A DNA stretch of 64,000 bases from VXOI01 sp965203005 (GCA_965203005.1 CBDBBS010000002.1:3100001-3164000), one strand, 5' to 3'. Positions 29,888 through 38,620 are shown, counted from the stretch's first letter. The notes: generated by a model from the sequence alone, not told the origin. Numbers and translations: made by a program.

Positions 29888-30187
29888 TCAGCAATTTGTC
29901 TCCAGTTCCGTAGATCTGCTCCTCAGAACGTCCAGCAAGTCCCCCACGGCCAGGTCCTTCAATACAGGTCCGGGGAAAGGCAGTTCCTGATTGACCTTGT
30001 AGGTATTGGCCCGGCCTTGCCGGGTCCGTTCTATGTAGCCAGCTTCGTCCAATTCGGCGACGATCCGCGACACGGCCCTTTCGGTAATGCCAAGATGAAG
30101 CGAGATCTCTCTCACGGTAATTGTCGGTCGCTGCGCCACGATGACCAGCACGGCGCCATGATTGGTGATAAACCCCCAAGATGGCAT
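29888..30187 (-). CDS. Small winged-helix transcriptional regulator
   Basis: About 99 residues. The start could be ATG 30187 or the TTG/GTG pair at 30196/30193; ATG is preferred. The core is ITVREISLHLGITERAVSRI, a helix-turn-helix, followed by the wing VAELDEAGYIERTRQGRAN and the tail YKVNQELPFPGPVLKDLAVG. It resembles the short MarR/ArsR-like winged-helix proteins common in Chloroflexota and Actinobacteria. No effector domain is visible. It heads a probable unit with two unknown genes and is divergent from the VTT membrane protein; the AT-rich gap at about 30,220-30,300 would hold both promoters. Confidence 0.85.
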   Translation of the reverse strand: MPSWGFITNHGAVLVIVAQRPTITVREISLHLGITERAVSRIVAELDEAGYIERTRQGRANTYKVNQELPFPGPVLKDLAVGDLLDVLRSRSTELETNC

Positions 30188-30334
30188 GTCCACCAATCCT
30201 ACGAGACGGTTGTCGCCCTTTCTTATATGTGGTATATTTCAGGAAATTATTTTCAGGTAATATATATCATAAGTATATCACGCGGACTGGTGTTTAGGGG
30301 AAGTGATTTTTTCCGTGCTTGACATGAGACCTAG

Positions 30335-30970
30335 TTGATCCCCTCGGTCTTCCTTGGCCAGGGTAACCGGCTCCTTGTGGCTTGCGCCGCTGCCATGACG
30401 CCTGGCTTGCTGGGCATGTTGCTAATCGGTTGCATAATCGGGGAGTGGTGGTACCTGGCAGGCTACTTCTGGTACCTCCTGCCCGTTTCTTTCCTGCCTC
30501 AAGAACCAGCAGTTATTTATGCCGGCACTCGCTATCATGCCGGTCTCGTGGTCGCTCTATTCAGCCTCGCCACCCTGTCGGCGTCTCTCATCGACTACCT
30601 CTGCGTCAAGAAAGTCTTGGAGCTTCGCCATTTTGCGCCATTGAAACAGACTTCTTTCTACCTGGCCGCGGTTCGTTGCTTCTACTGGAACCCTTGGTGG
30701 ACCCTGGCCCTCTTTGCGTTCGCGCCGCTTCCCCTCCTCCCCATCAGGGTACTGGCGCTGAGCTCCAATTACCCGCTCTTGCCATACGTCTCAGCAATTG
30801 TCGCAGGCCGGGCGCCCCGCTATTTTCTCCTGGCGATAGGTGGCGCCTGGTTAGCTATTCCCCTGATGTACTTGTTACTCATTGGGTTCTTTGTGGCGCT
30901 GATTCCGACTCTATTGGGAATGCTTTGGTCGCGTCGAAGTCCGGTACGGCCACTGACGAATGCTGCTTAA
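30335..30970 (+). CDS. VTT/DedA-like integral membrane protein
   Basis: 211 residues if started at TTG 30335, directly after an in-frame TAG; ATG 30395 (residue 21) is an alternative, and neither has a strong ribosome binding site. There are about five hydrophobic segments, including TPGLLGMLLIGCIIGEWWYL and LVVALFSLATLSASLIDYL. The stretch YWNPWWTLALFAFAPLPLLP and then the GGAWLAIPLMYLLLIGFFVA helix fit the VTT (SNARE-associated/DedA) layout with two re-entrant loops. Family members are linked to lipid scrambling or membrane homeostasis. No operon partner. The call is from topology and motif pattern, not a definitive match. Confidence 0.7.
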   Translation: MIPSVFLGQGNRLLVACAAAMTPGLLGMLLIGCIIGEWWYLAGYFWYLLPVSFLPQEPAVIYAGTRYHAGLVVALFSLATLSASLIDYLCVKKVLELRHFAPLKQTSFYLAAVRCFYWNPWWTLALFAFAPLPLLPIRVLALSSNYPLLPYVSAIVAGRAPRYFLLAIGGAWLAIPLMYLLLIGFFVALIPTLLGMLWSRRSPVRPLTNAA

Positions 30971-31727
30971 GATGACCCAGGGCGGGAGCGCCGGAGGGGC
31001 CGGTATGAGAAGCCTACCCAACTCTCTATGACAGTTGAGGGCTTTCCATGAGGGTCTCTTGCCGTCTCGAAGCTCCGGATTGCCGCACGGCCCGGCCCTG
31101 TCAGGTCCAGGGTGACGCTGCGGCGGCTCCGCGACTGCTGGCACCAGCGTCCACCCGTCTCCGCCGTGCCGGATGTTGGGGTAGGCGGTATCGTCCCGCT
31201 CCATGGACCAGATGGTCCCGTACGGGGCGCGGCAGTAGTGCCCGATGTGATAGTGGGTGTCCATGGGGACAATTGTATTCTGACGCCTGAATATTCACTG
31301 GAGCAGCCGCAGGTCCAGCAGGGGACTGTCTTCCTCACTTTCGTTTCACCCGGTAACTCCATGGCCGGATTAGCCGAAGAGGCACTGTTGGGTGGATGGA
31401 ACCGATGACACCGGCAGCTTCGGCCGAGGATGTCTCTTGCGCCGCCCACTGCCGAGGGGATTGAGGGCCTAGGCCATGATGCCCGCCGTAAATGAGTTGC
31501 AGCAAGCGCCGGAGTCGGCAGCGCGGCCGCAATTCCTGCAACTTGAGTTGCTTATGGCCCGGCGCTCAAGCAAAGATCGGTCGAGATGGAGGCCACCTCC
31601 AATTGGCACTCTGGAACCTCGTCGGCCGACCGGACGGGTGCCGGCGACAGGTGCGCGAAAATGCGAAAATCCCGCCACTGGGAGAGTGTGGTACTTAAAG
31701 GGGCAGACGAGTTCGCAGGGAGGGCCC
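30971..31727. other. Long gap with one doubtful minus-strand ORF
   Basis: Between the VTT gene and the replication-relaxation-like gene I find no confident gene. A minus frame from ATG 31264 starts MDTHYHIGHYCRAPYGTIWS and continues MERDDTAYPNIRHGGDGWTL, which looks protein-like for about 45 residues, then turns into low-complexity Pro/Arg text overlapping the end of the VTT gene. It may be a scrap of a small gene. The plus frame upstream of 31728 lacks protein character. Confidence 0.35.
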
Positions 31728-33200
31728 ATGGCCAGAGCACTTTCCGACAAGACCTTCTTTGTCCTTCGGATGTTGTGGGGCCTGCCCTGGGCGTCGGCCG
31801 CAGATATCGCGACGCTCACGGGATGTAAGGTACAGACGGTTAGCACTATCTTGAATCGCAGGATGGAGAAGGGACGGCTGGAGAGGGAGAAGCTGGGGCG
31901 CGCACAAGAGGTTGCGCTGAGGTACGTCTTTACCAACGAGGGCGTCGAGGAGTGCCACAGGCTCTATGGGTGGGAGATATTCTGGTGGCATAGCGCCAAC
32001 GGTGTGCTGGCCCTGGCCAGGCGGTTGGAGGTGGTAGAGATGTGCTACGCCTGCCTGCCGCGGCTGTGGCAGAGCAATATGGTCGTGGACGACCGCCGGT
32101 GTTGGGTATTTCGGGAGAGGCAGGAGATCAACGAACGCACCGGCCAGCCGAGGACCCGGGTTGAGATGCAAGACGCCGACTGGAGCAGAGGCCGCCTGAT
32201 CAATTTCTGCTGGATGGACAAAGGCCCCTTCGAGGCCATTGCCAGCTATAACGACGGGCGTGGCAGCGGCGATGAATTGCATATCCCAATTCTCTGGCGA
32301 GGCAGCTTTCAGAAACCTGTGGACGTGGCCTCTGTAATGGAAAGTATGAAACGGGCGTACATCGAGGACGAGCGCCGCTGGAGGGTCGATTGGCGGCAGT
32401 GGCGTACCCGTGAATACTGCCCGGCAATGGTGGTGTTTTCCCCGGACCGAGTGAGTGGCGCACTGGCGCAGAGAAACTGGCTCTCGTTTTCCAGTGGCCA
32501 GCCGGTAAGAGCGGGCATAATCGCGGCGGACGGCCAGGTGATCCGCCGGGTGGGAACACCTACAGCGCTGTGGAAAGACTTCCATCCGCCTCGGCGCGGA
32601 TTAGACGTTGCGGATCTCAAGGACGTCTCGAGGATGGTGAATCGCCTAAGGTCCGGCCCTTACGCTGCGGTCAACGGGGTGCGGTCCTGGCGCCTATTCC
32701 GGGCTATTGATGGCTCGCCTGGAGTGACCATCGAGCAGATAGCGGATTATGTGGCGGGGGACACCACGGTCGTCAGGATCCTGCGAAAACCGATGGTAGA
32801 GGAAAACGTCCTCACCGTGAGGGCCGGTGGCCATTACCTGGATGTGTCCGGCCGGGGCCTGCTTGCCTATTCCCAGAGGGTGACTCCGTCCAGGGTTTTG
32901 AAGAGATGGGGAATATATACCCGAAGAGGCGGGGAGTACCGCCGCAGGCAACGCCTGCACAACCAGGGGCAAGCCGAGGTGATCCGCTGTCTGCGGAAAC
33001 ATGGATTCCCGGCGTTTCCCGCCATGGGTGTGGTGATCGAGTGCCGGCACCGGGGACGCCTGATCAGGGTTCTCCCCGACGCATTCGTCATCCTGCCTCC
33101 GGGGGTCTTGACCGCCGTCGAGTTCGAACGGACCGCTGAGACGCCAAGGGCGCTGGAGAAAAAGGTCAGGAACTACGACCTCCTGGCGACTGCCGGCTAG
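31728..33200 (+). CDS. Replication-relaxation-like winged-helix protein, ended early by an in-frame TAG
   Basis: ATG 31728 is chosen because AGGGAGG lies 5 nt upstream; the longer open frame above it has no ribosome binding site. 490 residues. The N terminus is a winged helix (FFVLRMLWGLPWASAADIAT, VQTVSTILNRRMEKGRLE). A second helix-turn-helix-like segment lies at about 325-350 (DGSPGVTIEQIADYVAGD). The C-terminal part (FVILPPGVLTAVEFERTAET ... LEKKVRNYDLLATAG) resembles the nuclease-like end of replication-relaxation proteins carried by plasmids and integrated elements. The TAG at 33198-33200 (codon 491) is in frame with 113 further codons that read as the natural end of the same protein, so the gene is truncated as sequenced. 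Confidence 0.72.
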   Translation: MARALSDKTFFVLRMLWGLPWASAADIATLTGCKVQTVSTILNRRMEKGRLEREKLGRAQEVALRYVFTNEGVEECHRLYGWEIFWWHSANGVLALARRLEVVEMCYACLPRLWQSNMVVDDRRCWVFRERQEINERTGQPRTRVEMQDADWSRGRLINFCWMDKGPFEAIASYNDGRGSGDELHIPILWRGSFQKPVDVASVMESMKRAYIEDERRWRVDWRQWRTREYCPAMVVFSPDRVSGALAQRNWLSFSSGQPVRAGIIAADGQVIRRVGTPTALWKDFHPPRRGLDVADLKDVSRMVNRLRSGPYAAVNGVRSWRLFRAIDGSPGVTIEQIADYVAGDTTVVRILRKPMVEENVLTVRAGGHYLDVSGRGLLAYSQRVTPSRVLKRWGIYTRRGGEYRRRQRLHNQGQAEVIRCLRKHGFPAFPAMGVVIECRHRGRLIRVLPDAFVILPPGVLTAVEFERTAETPRALEKKVRNYDLLATAG

Positions 33201-33539
33201 CCGCTCCCCGTGCTCTTTGTCACCGAGGCGCCGGCGGCGGCCGAAACCCTGGCCGAGCTGCGATACCAGTATGTGCTGGCCAGCACCCTGGACGCGGTTC
33301 GCCAAGGTCTCCGTGGAGACGCCGTAAACGAGGGCGGATCGGCCCCCGGAAAGCCGGGCTGCTGGCGGGTCATGCACCCGGTCCGGGGTGTGGTCATCGA
33401 TGATGCTCCGGTCGACCTGTGGACCCAGACCTATGCGCGGTATGAGGACAACCAGGAGTGGCGGCTGCCCCTCGACCGGCCGATTGGCAGGGCCAGAAGG
33501 TACATCACGATGAGCGGCAACAGGATTTACCTCGACTGA
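33201..33539 (+). pseudogene. C-terminal segment of the replication-relaxation-like protein beyond the TAG
   Basis: Same frame as the gene before it: after the TAG the text runs PLPVLFVTEAPAAAETLAEL, then YQYVLASTLDAVRQG, and ends at TGA 33537-33539. An internal GTG at 33210 could start it alone, but no ribosome binding site is evident and PLPVLFVTE continues the beta-strand pattern of the upstream domain. Without the TAG the protein would have 603 residues. Confidence 0.65.
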
Positions 33540-33984
33540 CGGAATTGCCAGTGGAAAAAGCCACTTTCACACTTCTATTCAAAGCTGAAATGGGCCTCTC
33601 AGACGGCTAAAGGGGCCTGAAACGGCCAAAATATGGGCACCTTGATAGACCTATAAATAGGAACAGTCGTATTCTCCCCATAGAAATCCCTGTCATTTTC
33701 ACACATTATCCGGCGGGATTCCGGTCGATTATGGATTGCCGGGACGGCATCTGGAAGGGTAAACAGAGCCTCCGGCGCGGCCTGACAGGACTCCGTTTAT
33801 GAAGTGCATGGGATAGTGGACATGGGCGCCGCGCCAACTACCGAAGCAGACATGCGGGCGGGTCCCACAGGGCGCGGGCTCGGGACAAAAGCGGCGGGCA
33901 GCCTTGCACAAGTCAGGGTTGAGGGCTGCTAGGTGCCCGGGTCAACTCCGGTGTCTAGGCCGATAGAAATGGCGGTCTCGATTC
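33540..33984. other. Gene-free stretch with a short hairpin
   Basis: Just after the stop, AGTGG-AAAAAG-CCACT at about 33,551-33,566 forms a short hairpin followed by TTT; a weak terminator is possible. The rest is AT-richer than the island genes, has no protein-like frame and no repeat I recognise. Confidence 0.4.
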
Positions 33985-34284
33985 CTCTCAGACCGTCCGA
34001 GGATGGCCGTCTCCCCCAAGAGTTCGCCCCATTCCCCGAAGCCCTTGTTGGATGTCAGGATGATGCTGCCCCATTCCCTTCGGCAGGCTCAGGACAGGCG
34101 TACCTGGCCGATACGAAGGTAAAGAAGGCGGTGGCCGCCTCCCGGTCGTAGGGCCAGATGCCGAACTCGTCCACCACCAGTACCTTGGGCGCCAGGCAGA
34201 CCTGCAGACGCAGGTCCAGGTTGTGCTCCGCCCCGGCCTTCCTGAGGTCTCCCAGCAGCGCGCAGGCCCACAGGACGCGGGGGT
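33985..34284 (-). pseudogene. Second IstB relic (IS21 family), split by a dispersed repeat
   Basis: Minus-strand text reads VLWACALLGDLRKAGAEHNL, then APKVLVVDEFGIWPYDREAA (Walker B region of IstB) and TAFFTFVSARYA. At about 34,076-34,099 a short repeat is inserted (coding PEPAEG). After it the IstB match resumes in another frame as GSIILTSNKGFGEWGELLGE and fades. Walker A and both ends are missing. This is a different copy from the relic at 28.8 kb and in the opposite orientation. Confidence 0.75.
34076..34099. repeat. REP-like dispersed repeat inserted in the IstB relic
   Basis: The 24-nt sequence starting CCCTTCGGCAGGCTCAGG and ending ACAGGC matches the common CCTTCGACAGGCTCAGGACAGG type of dispersed bacterial repeat, which inserts PEPAEG- or DKLRTG-like peptides into genes. 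It interrupts the otherwise conserved IstB text between SARY and GSIILTSN. Confidence 0.6.
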
Positions 34285-34494
34285 TCACCTTCCCGAATTG
34301 CCAGGGGTGCCGACGTGGTGAGCGTCCCAGAGCCTGTCGATCTGCTCCCTGTTGGCGTCGGTCCTGACCTCGTACCTGGCCAGGCTCTCCTTCACTTCGA
34401 TGCAGAGCATTATGGAGGTGACCGCCAACCCCAGCAGGATGCCCAGCATGAGCAGTCCTGCCTGGGCCGGGCGTTTCCCGGTGTTCTCCGCCAT
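34285..34494 (-). CDS. Small single-span membrane protein, 69 aa
   Basis: ATG 34494 with GGAGG 8-9 nt upstream, ending TGA 34285-34287. MAENTGKRPAQAG is followed by one hydrophobic span, LLMLGILLGLAVTSIMLCIE, then a charged helix VKESLARYEVRTDANREQID that could form a coiled coil. I do not recognise the family. The strong ribosome binding site and clean membrane segment make it credible in spite of its size. It follows the NERD-like gene on the same strand and may belong to the same element. Confidence 0.65.
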   Translation of the reverse strand: MAENTGKRPAQAGLLMLGILLGLAVTSIMLCIEVKESLARYEVRTDANREQIDRLWDAHHVGTPGNSGR

Positions 34495-34804
34495 ATCGGT
34501 GCGCCTCCTTCGGCTGTGCTTTTCGGGTCTCCCCTATAGCTGCAGGTTCTCCCGGTGGGAGAGCGGTTGCCGGTGGCCAGAGTGCGGCTGCAGTCACTCC
34601 TGCAGCGGCCGTCGCCGCCGCCCGTTTTCACGGGCCATACCCCCTGGCAGGTGCTGATGCCCAGCCTCGCGCTCCCCTGAAGAAAGACGCGCTGAGTCCA
34701 CGGGAACCGGTTGCAGGCCCGCCAAGCCGACTGCCAGCTGACTTAAGACCCTCCGCTGCGATGCTCAACGGCAGAATTTCGCGGAGGCGATGCCATTACA
34801 ACCG
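34495..34804. other. Gap with no recognised feature
   Basis: About 310 bp of GC-rich sequence between the small membrane protein and the NERD-like gene. No credible frame, RNA or strong hairpin seen. Confidence 0.4.
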
Positions 34805-35419
34805 TCAGGGAACCGGCGCAGACCGGGTTCCCTGGCTCAAGGGGTGGGACGACCCCACGCCGGCCAGGGCGGGCCGCTCCAGCAGCGCCGATATCTCTGC
34901 AAGGGCAGTCCGTTCTGTCAGCGGCTGGCGAAAGTGCGGGCCGGCCGCCGCCTCGGCCAGCCGGGCGGTGTAGCGCTCCAGGTCCCAGAGCAGGGGGACC
35001 CGGTCCCGGCTAGCCAGGCGCTCCATGCGCCGGTCCCGCTTCGTGTCGGGGAACACCAGGGCCGGCGCCACTGGCACGCTGCGACCCAGACGCAGCCGCA
35101 GCGTCTCGCTGACCCTGAGGGCCTCCAAGCGTGCCTGGTCCAGTGGCGACTGAGTGCTCCCCGGTCCGGCCCTGGTGTCGAGGTACCAGTCCCCGTCCCG
35201 CAGGGAGTAGCGGCCGTATTTCACCGTCAGGCAGAAACGGCCCACGCCCGGCAGCCAGGTGACGAACACCGGCGCCGTGGAATTGTCCTCGGTGCGCCAC
35301 TGGCGCAGGACGAACGCGGGCACGCCGTAGGCGCTCCCTCCGGCCAGGACGGCGGCCGTGGCCCGGTCCTCGCCGTTGTTTTCGTTCACGGACAGAAGAG
35401 GAATGTCTTGCGATGTCAT
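34805..35419 (-). CDS. NERD-like nuclease-related protein with altered catalytic motif
   Basis: 204 residues from ATG 35419. The middle has the layout of NERD (nuclease-related) domains: FVTWLPGVGRFCLTVKYGRY, DGDWYLDTRAGPGS, SPLDQARLEALRVSE, then VPVAPALVFPDT and a late RVPLLWDLERYTARL. In active relatives the strand reads as an E-x-K (for example EVKGGRYS); here the Glu is Thr (TVK), so nuclease activity is doubtful. No membrane segment. It lies about 150 nt downstream of a UvrD helicase and on the same strand as a second NERD-like gene, an arrangement suggesting one DNA-processing or defence module. Confidence 0.65.
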   Translation of the reverse strand: MTSQDIPLLSVNENNGEDRATAAVLAGGSAYGVPAFVLRQWRTEDNSTAPVFVTWLPGVGRFCLTVKYGRYSLRDGDWYLDTRAGPGSTQSPLDQARLEALRVSETLRLRLGRSVPVAPALVFPDTKRDRRMERLASRDRVPLLWDLERYTARLAEAAAGPHFRQPLTERTALAEISALLERPALAGVGSSHPLSQGTRSAPVP

Positions 35420-35567
35420 TGTCTTTGCTCCTGGGCTCGGATTTGGTTATCTGATGAATTCGGGAAGAGAAATGCGCGGAGAAGACCATCTCTCCGAAAC
35501 GTGCCGGTTAAGGCACTGCCCGGGAACCACGGTCCGGGACCGAACGGGGCGCCTGCCTGCAGCTGGC

Positions 35568-37232
35568 TCAGCGTGGCACATTCAACCTGATCACCAGCCT
35601 GTCCAGGCGCTCTATGTCGAAAACCCGCCGGGGAACAGCGGACGCCGGTCCGAACCGCTGGCGGGAGAGTGAGTCCCGTTCCATGCCGGGCCGGCGGTCG
35701 GTAGCGTCCCAGATGGACCGGAACCTGTCGCTGGGCGCCCCGCCAGTGGTGAGCACGGGAAGACGGCGCGCCCGGGTGAAGGCCACGTAGTGCTGGCGGG
35801 CCCGGTCGAACTCCCCGATGAGATGCTCGGACTCGCTGGAGTACACGCCGTATCCCGCCAGTGTGCGGCCAATGCGGTCCGTCTCGATATCGGGGCCGTC
35901 CAGCGATCCCACGATGACCACGTCCCACTCCCGGCCCTTGGCTTGGTGGATGGTGGTGACCAGCACCCCGTCGCCCGCGGAGACCCGGTCGTGGCCGGCG
36001 GGCTCGCATAGGACGGGTATGCCGACAAGCTCCAGCCCGTCCAAGTACGTGGTGCTGAACTGGTCCCTGACGCTGTGGAGCAGGGCGGCCTGGCCATAGT
36101 TGGAGATCACGCCGTTGTCCCTCAGAAACCGGAGCAGCTCCCCGAGCTGCGCCGCCTCGTCCCGGGGATCCTGTCCCAGGACTGAAACGACCGCGGGATA
36201 CCCTGGGTGGGACTCCGGACAATTGGGCGCGGCGCTCTTGGTGTACCGGTAGGAGCGGCCATGGACCTCCCAAGGGGCGGCGGCCGCCATCCACCGGCCG
36301 GTCGCCGCGACGATTTCCCGGTGGGAGCGGTAGTTGGTGCTGAGCTCCACCGTGCTGCACCGGGGGTAACGGCGGGGGAACTCCAGCAGGTTGGCCACGC
36401 TGGCGCCACGGAACCGGTAGATCGACTGGTCGTCGCCGCCCAAGGCGATGTTGCCGTGGGCCTTGGCCAGCCTCTCGAGAATGCGCAGCTGGACCCGGGA
36501 GGTGTCCTGGAACTCGTCCACCATCAGGTGCCTGACGGCGCCGCCAACCGAGTCGGCGACGCCGTCGCCCTGCATCAAGCGGTGGGCCCACACCTGCAGG
36601 TGGGCAAAGTCCACGGCGTTCTCCGAGAGCAGCAGTTCCCGGTAGCGCAGCAGAGAGCGCCCCAGGGCGGCGGTGAACGGCCGGTCCGAACCGGCCAGTG
36701 CGCCGGCGTCGATCAGCTCGTCGCAGATGCGGTCGAAGTACCTGCCGGCCTCTGAGGCGGCGTGCAGGCCGTCCCGCCAGCCCCGGCCCGATAGGATGTC
36801 CCGGTCCGGGCTGAAGATGGAGTCGAATTCCCGGTACAGCAGCAGGTGCTGCTCCTACTCGTCCAGCAGTCTGTACCCGGGCCGCAGGCCCACCATCTCC
36901 GCGTGGGAACCGAGGACCCGGTGACACAGCCTGTGAATTGTGCTGGCGCCGGCCGGGGACAGGTCGCCCGATACTCCGCAGGCCCGGGCTGATGTGGTGA
37001 ATCGCTCCTGCAGCTCTCTGGCGGCGCTCCGGCCGAAGGTGCAGAGCGCCAGTTCGCCGGGCTTGGCCTGTCCCGTGAGCAGCAGGTTGACGGCCCTGAG
37101 GGCCACACAGAGGGTCTTGCCCGAGCCGGGTCCGGCAATGACCAGCAGAGGGCCGTCCGTGTGGGCGATCACCCCGCGCTGCCGGGAGTCCAGCTCGGGG
37201 TACAGGCTGAGGATGGCGGGTGAGATTTCCAT
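35568..37232 (-). pseudogene. UvrD/Rep-type helicase interrupted by an in-frame TAG
   Basis: ATG 37232 gives a Q-motif (LDSRQRGVIAH) and Walker A (VIAGPGSGKT), continuing to RLLDE, then TAG at 36855-36857 (codon 126). The same frame goes on as EQHLLLYREFDSIFSPDRDI and contains all later superfamily-1 motifs: VDEFQDTSRVQ (II), GGDDQSIYRFRGA (III), STNYRSHREIV (IV), TIHQAKGREWDVV (V), QHYVAFTRARRLPVL (VI), ending TGA 35568. Intact length would be 554 residues, short for UvrD but with a full motif set. As sequenced it would yield only a 125-residue N-terminal piece; an internal start gives a protein without Walker A. Flanked on the same strand by NERD-like genes. Confidence 0.85.
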
Positions 37233-37353
37233 GGGTCTGTTTTCTTCTCCGGGGGGGCGGCCTTTCCGTCGGCGGCAGCCAGGGCGGAATGTCTTCGGTG
37301 GGTGCCCGGCCGCCGGCGCGGCGGGTCTGCAGGACGGACAGCCGGGGCTGGTG
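37233..37353. other. Short spacer between NERD-like and UvrD genes
   Basis: 121 bp, no feature seen; the spacing is compatible with one transcript covering the three minus-strand genes. Confidence 0.4.
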
Positions 37354-37896
37354 CTAAGTACCGGGCACCTGGGGGGCCTGTCCGGTCTCCGGGGGCAGCG
37401 GGTGGCCGATGATGGTCAGCCTTTCCACGTGATGGATGTTTATGGTCGCCGAGCCCAGGCTGAGCGGCATCTCGCCAGCGGACACCGGCGCCTCCTCCCC
37501 AGCAGCCTCGCCCTGGGAACCCTCCCTTGTACCCTCGAGCGAACGGCACTGGATCCGGTTCACCGCCTCCCACTCGTTCCTCGAGAACTCCGGCGAGGGC
37601 GGATAGAAGATTTCCTGGGACGCAATGCCCTCCAGATCCTGGGACAGGTTGTCCAGTCCCCAGATGATGTGCACGTGCTTGTGGTTCAGGGCGGCCCGCT
37701 CCATGTCCTCGTTGCGCGCCATGTCCAGGAACAGCAGCACCCCGACCACGAAGTTCTTGTATCTTGTGGCCGCGCGGATGGCGTTCCTCAGCTCCATGCT
37801 GGCGTCGGCGGTGGCCGACAGGGGGGAGGCCATCGACTCGCGCCGGCCGTCGGGCCTGATGGACCGCCTAGCGGGAGGGGACCTCCAGTGGATCAT
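37354..37896 (-). CDS. NERD-related protein lacking the nuclease core
   Basis: 180 residues from ATG 37896 (GGAG 6 nt upstream). The recognisable part is ELRNAIRAATRYKNFVVGVL, LFLDMARNEDMERAAL and HKHVHIIWGLDNLSQDLEGI, which resembles the C-terminal half of NERD-type nuclease-related proteins (…VHVIWG-D-L…). The N-terminal strands that would hold the D...E-x-K active site are missing or not recognisable (MIHWRSPPARRSIRPDG). The tail (ATINIHHVERLTII) is unassigned. It precedes a UvrD-type helicase by about 120 nt on the same strand. It may be a 5'-truncated gene or an accessory subunit. Confidence 0.55.
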   Translation of the reverse strand: MIHWRSPPARRSIRPDGRRESMASPLSATADASMELRNAIRAATRYKNFVVGVLLFLDMARNEDMERAALNHKHVHIIWGLDNLSQDLEGIASQEIFYPPSPEFSRNEWEAVNRIQCRSLEGTREGSQGEAAGEEAPVSAGEMPLSLGSATINIHHVERLTIIGHPLPPETGQAPQVPGT

Positions 37897-38117
37897 GGAG
37901 ATCTCCCTACTGTTCCCATACCCGGCGGCGCACTCGGCGGAACCCCACCGGCGCAGATTAGGGAGACGGCGGCTGTGTTGGCATCGCTGCGTGCTGACTT
38001 GGCGTCGGCATCCCCGCTAAGACCACTCCGGTATGAATTCAAGTACTTGGCTCCCCTTCCACACCGGGCCGCCGGGCAACCCTGCCTCCCTCGGTCCTGA
38101 AGTCCGGGCAGGCCACT
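37897..38117. other. Gap upstream of the NERD/UvrD cluster
   Basis: No convincing gene. This stretch should hold the promoter of the minus-strand cluster but I see no clear -35/-10 pair. Confidence 0.35.
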
Positions 38118-38353
38118 GATTCACCGACGGCTTCCCTTCCTGCGGCTGCGACGCTTGCTACGAGCAGCCGGAGGACGAGTTCGAGAGGTTTACGGAACTG
38201 CTAGATGACGTGGTGGCGGGGAGGTTCCGGGAGGGCATGCGCCGTCAACCGGGAGGGCATGGATGGAGCAGCCAGGGGGGCTGGCCAGGGGAACGCCGCA
38301 GATCCGGAGGGTCCCTGGTGTCCCGCAGCGAGGGCTGGGCGGCAATGCAATAG
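38118..38353 (+). pseudogene. Fragment resembling a DUF6226-type protein
   Basis: After an in-frame TGA the plus frame reads FTDGFPSCGCDACYEQPEDE and FERFTELLDDVVAGRFREG, ending TAG 38351-38353. The CGCDAC...E...LVDDVVAGRF pattern is what I associate with the C-terminal part of DUF6226 proteins. The 5' half is absent, so this is a relic. Confidence 0.45.
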
Positions 38354-38620
38354 GGAAAGGGCGTTTCGGATTTGGAATCCGGTGAGGCGGGTGGCCTCGG
38401 AGGCTAATAGGATTCGCAGTTGGCGGTTCTCTCGCCGGGTGGTGTCGCCAGCAGGGGGTTGAAAGGGTCGATCTCGGCCGCGTAGATGTAGCGGACCAGG
38501 AGGATGCCGGGTAGGCAGGCGCCGCGACCAAATTCCCTCTTCCGGAGGGAGAGGGTTAGGCCCGACTCTGTCGCGGTTCTCGACAAAGCCGGAGGTGGGT
38601 GTGAAAACCCAGGGCGCCGG
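38354..38620. repeat. Non-coding stretch with a degenerate palindromic repeat
   Basis: Around 38,534-38,563 CCCTCTTCCGGAGGGAGAGG and a following GTTAGG form a degenerate copy of the palindromic repeat found intact at 50,775, 58,143 and 59,429. Nothing else is recognised before the restriction-modification stop codon at 38621. Confidence 0.45.

Noticed and set aside
31476..31727. Upstream extension of the replication-relaxation-like ORF
   Set aside because: The extra 84 codons are Arg/Pro-rich without structure, and a strong AGGGAGG directly precedes ATG 31728.
35416..36927. 503-codon minus-strand ORF
   Set aside because: It is a Gly/Arg/Pro-rich alternative frame over the UvrD helicase, whose own frame carries all helicase motifs.
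31728..37232. Stop-codon reassignment of TAG in the organism
   Set aside because: Many intact host genes here terminate with TAG at natural C termini, so general recoding is excluded.
34805..37896. Gabija-type defence system
   Set aside because: A UvrD-like helicase is present but no OLD-family GajA nuclease is in the neighbourhood.
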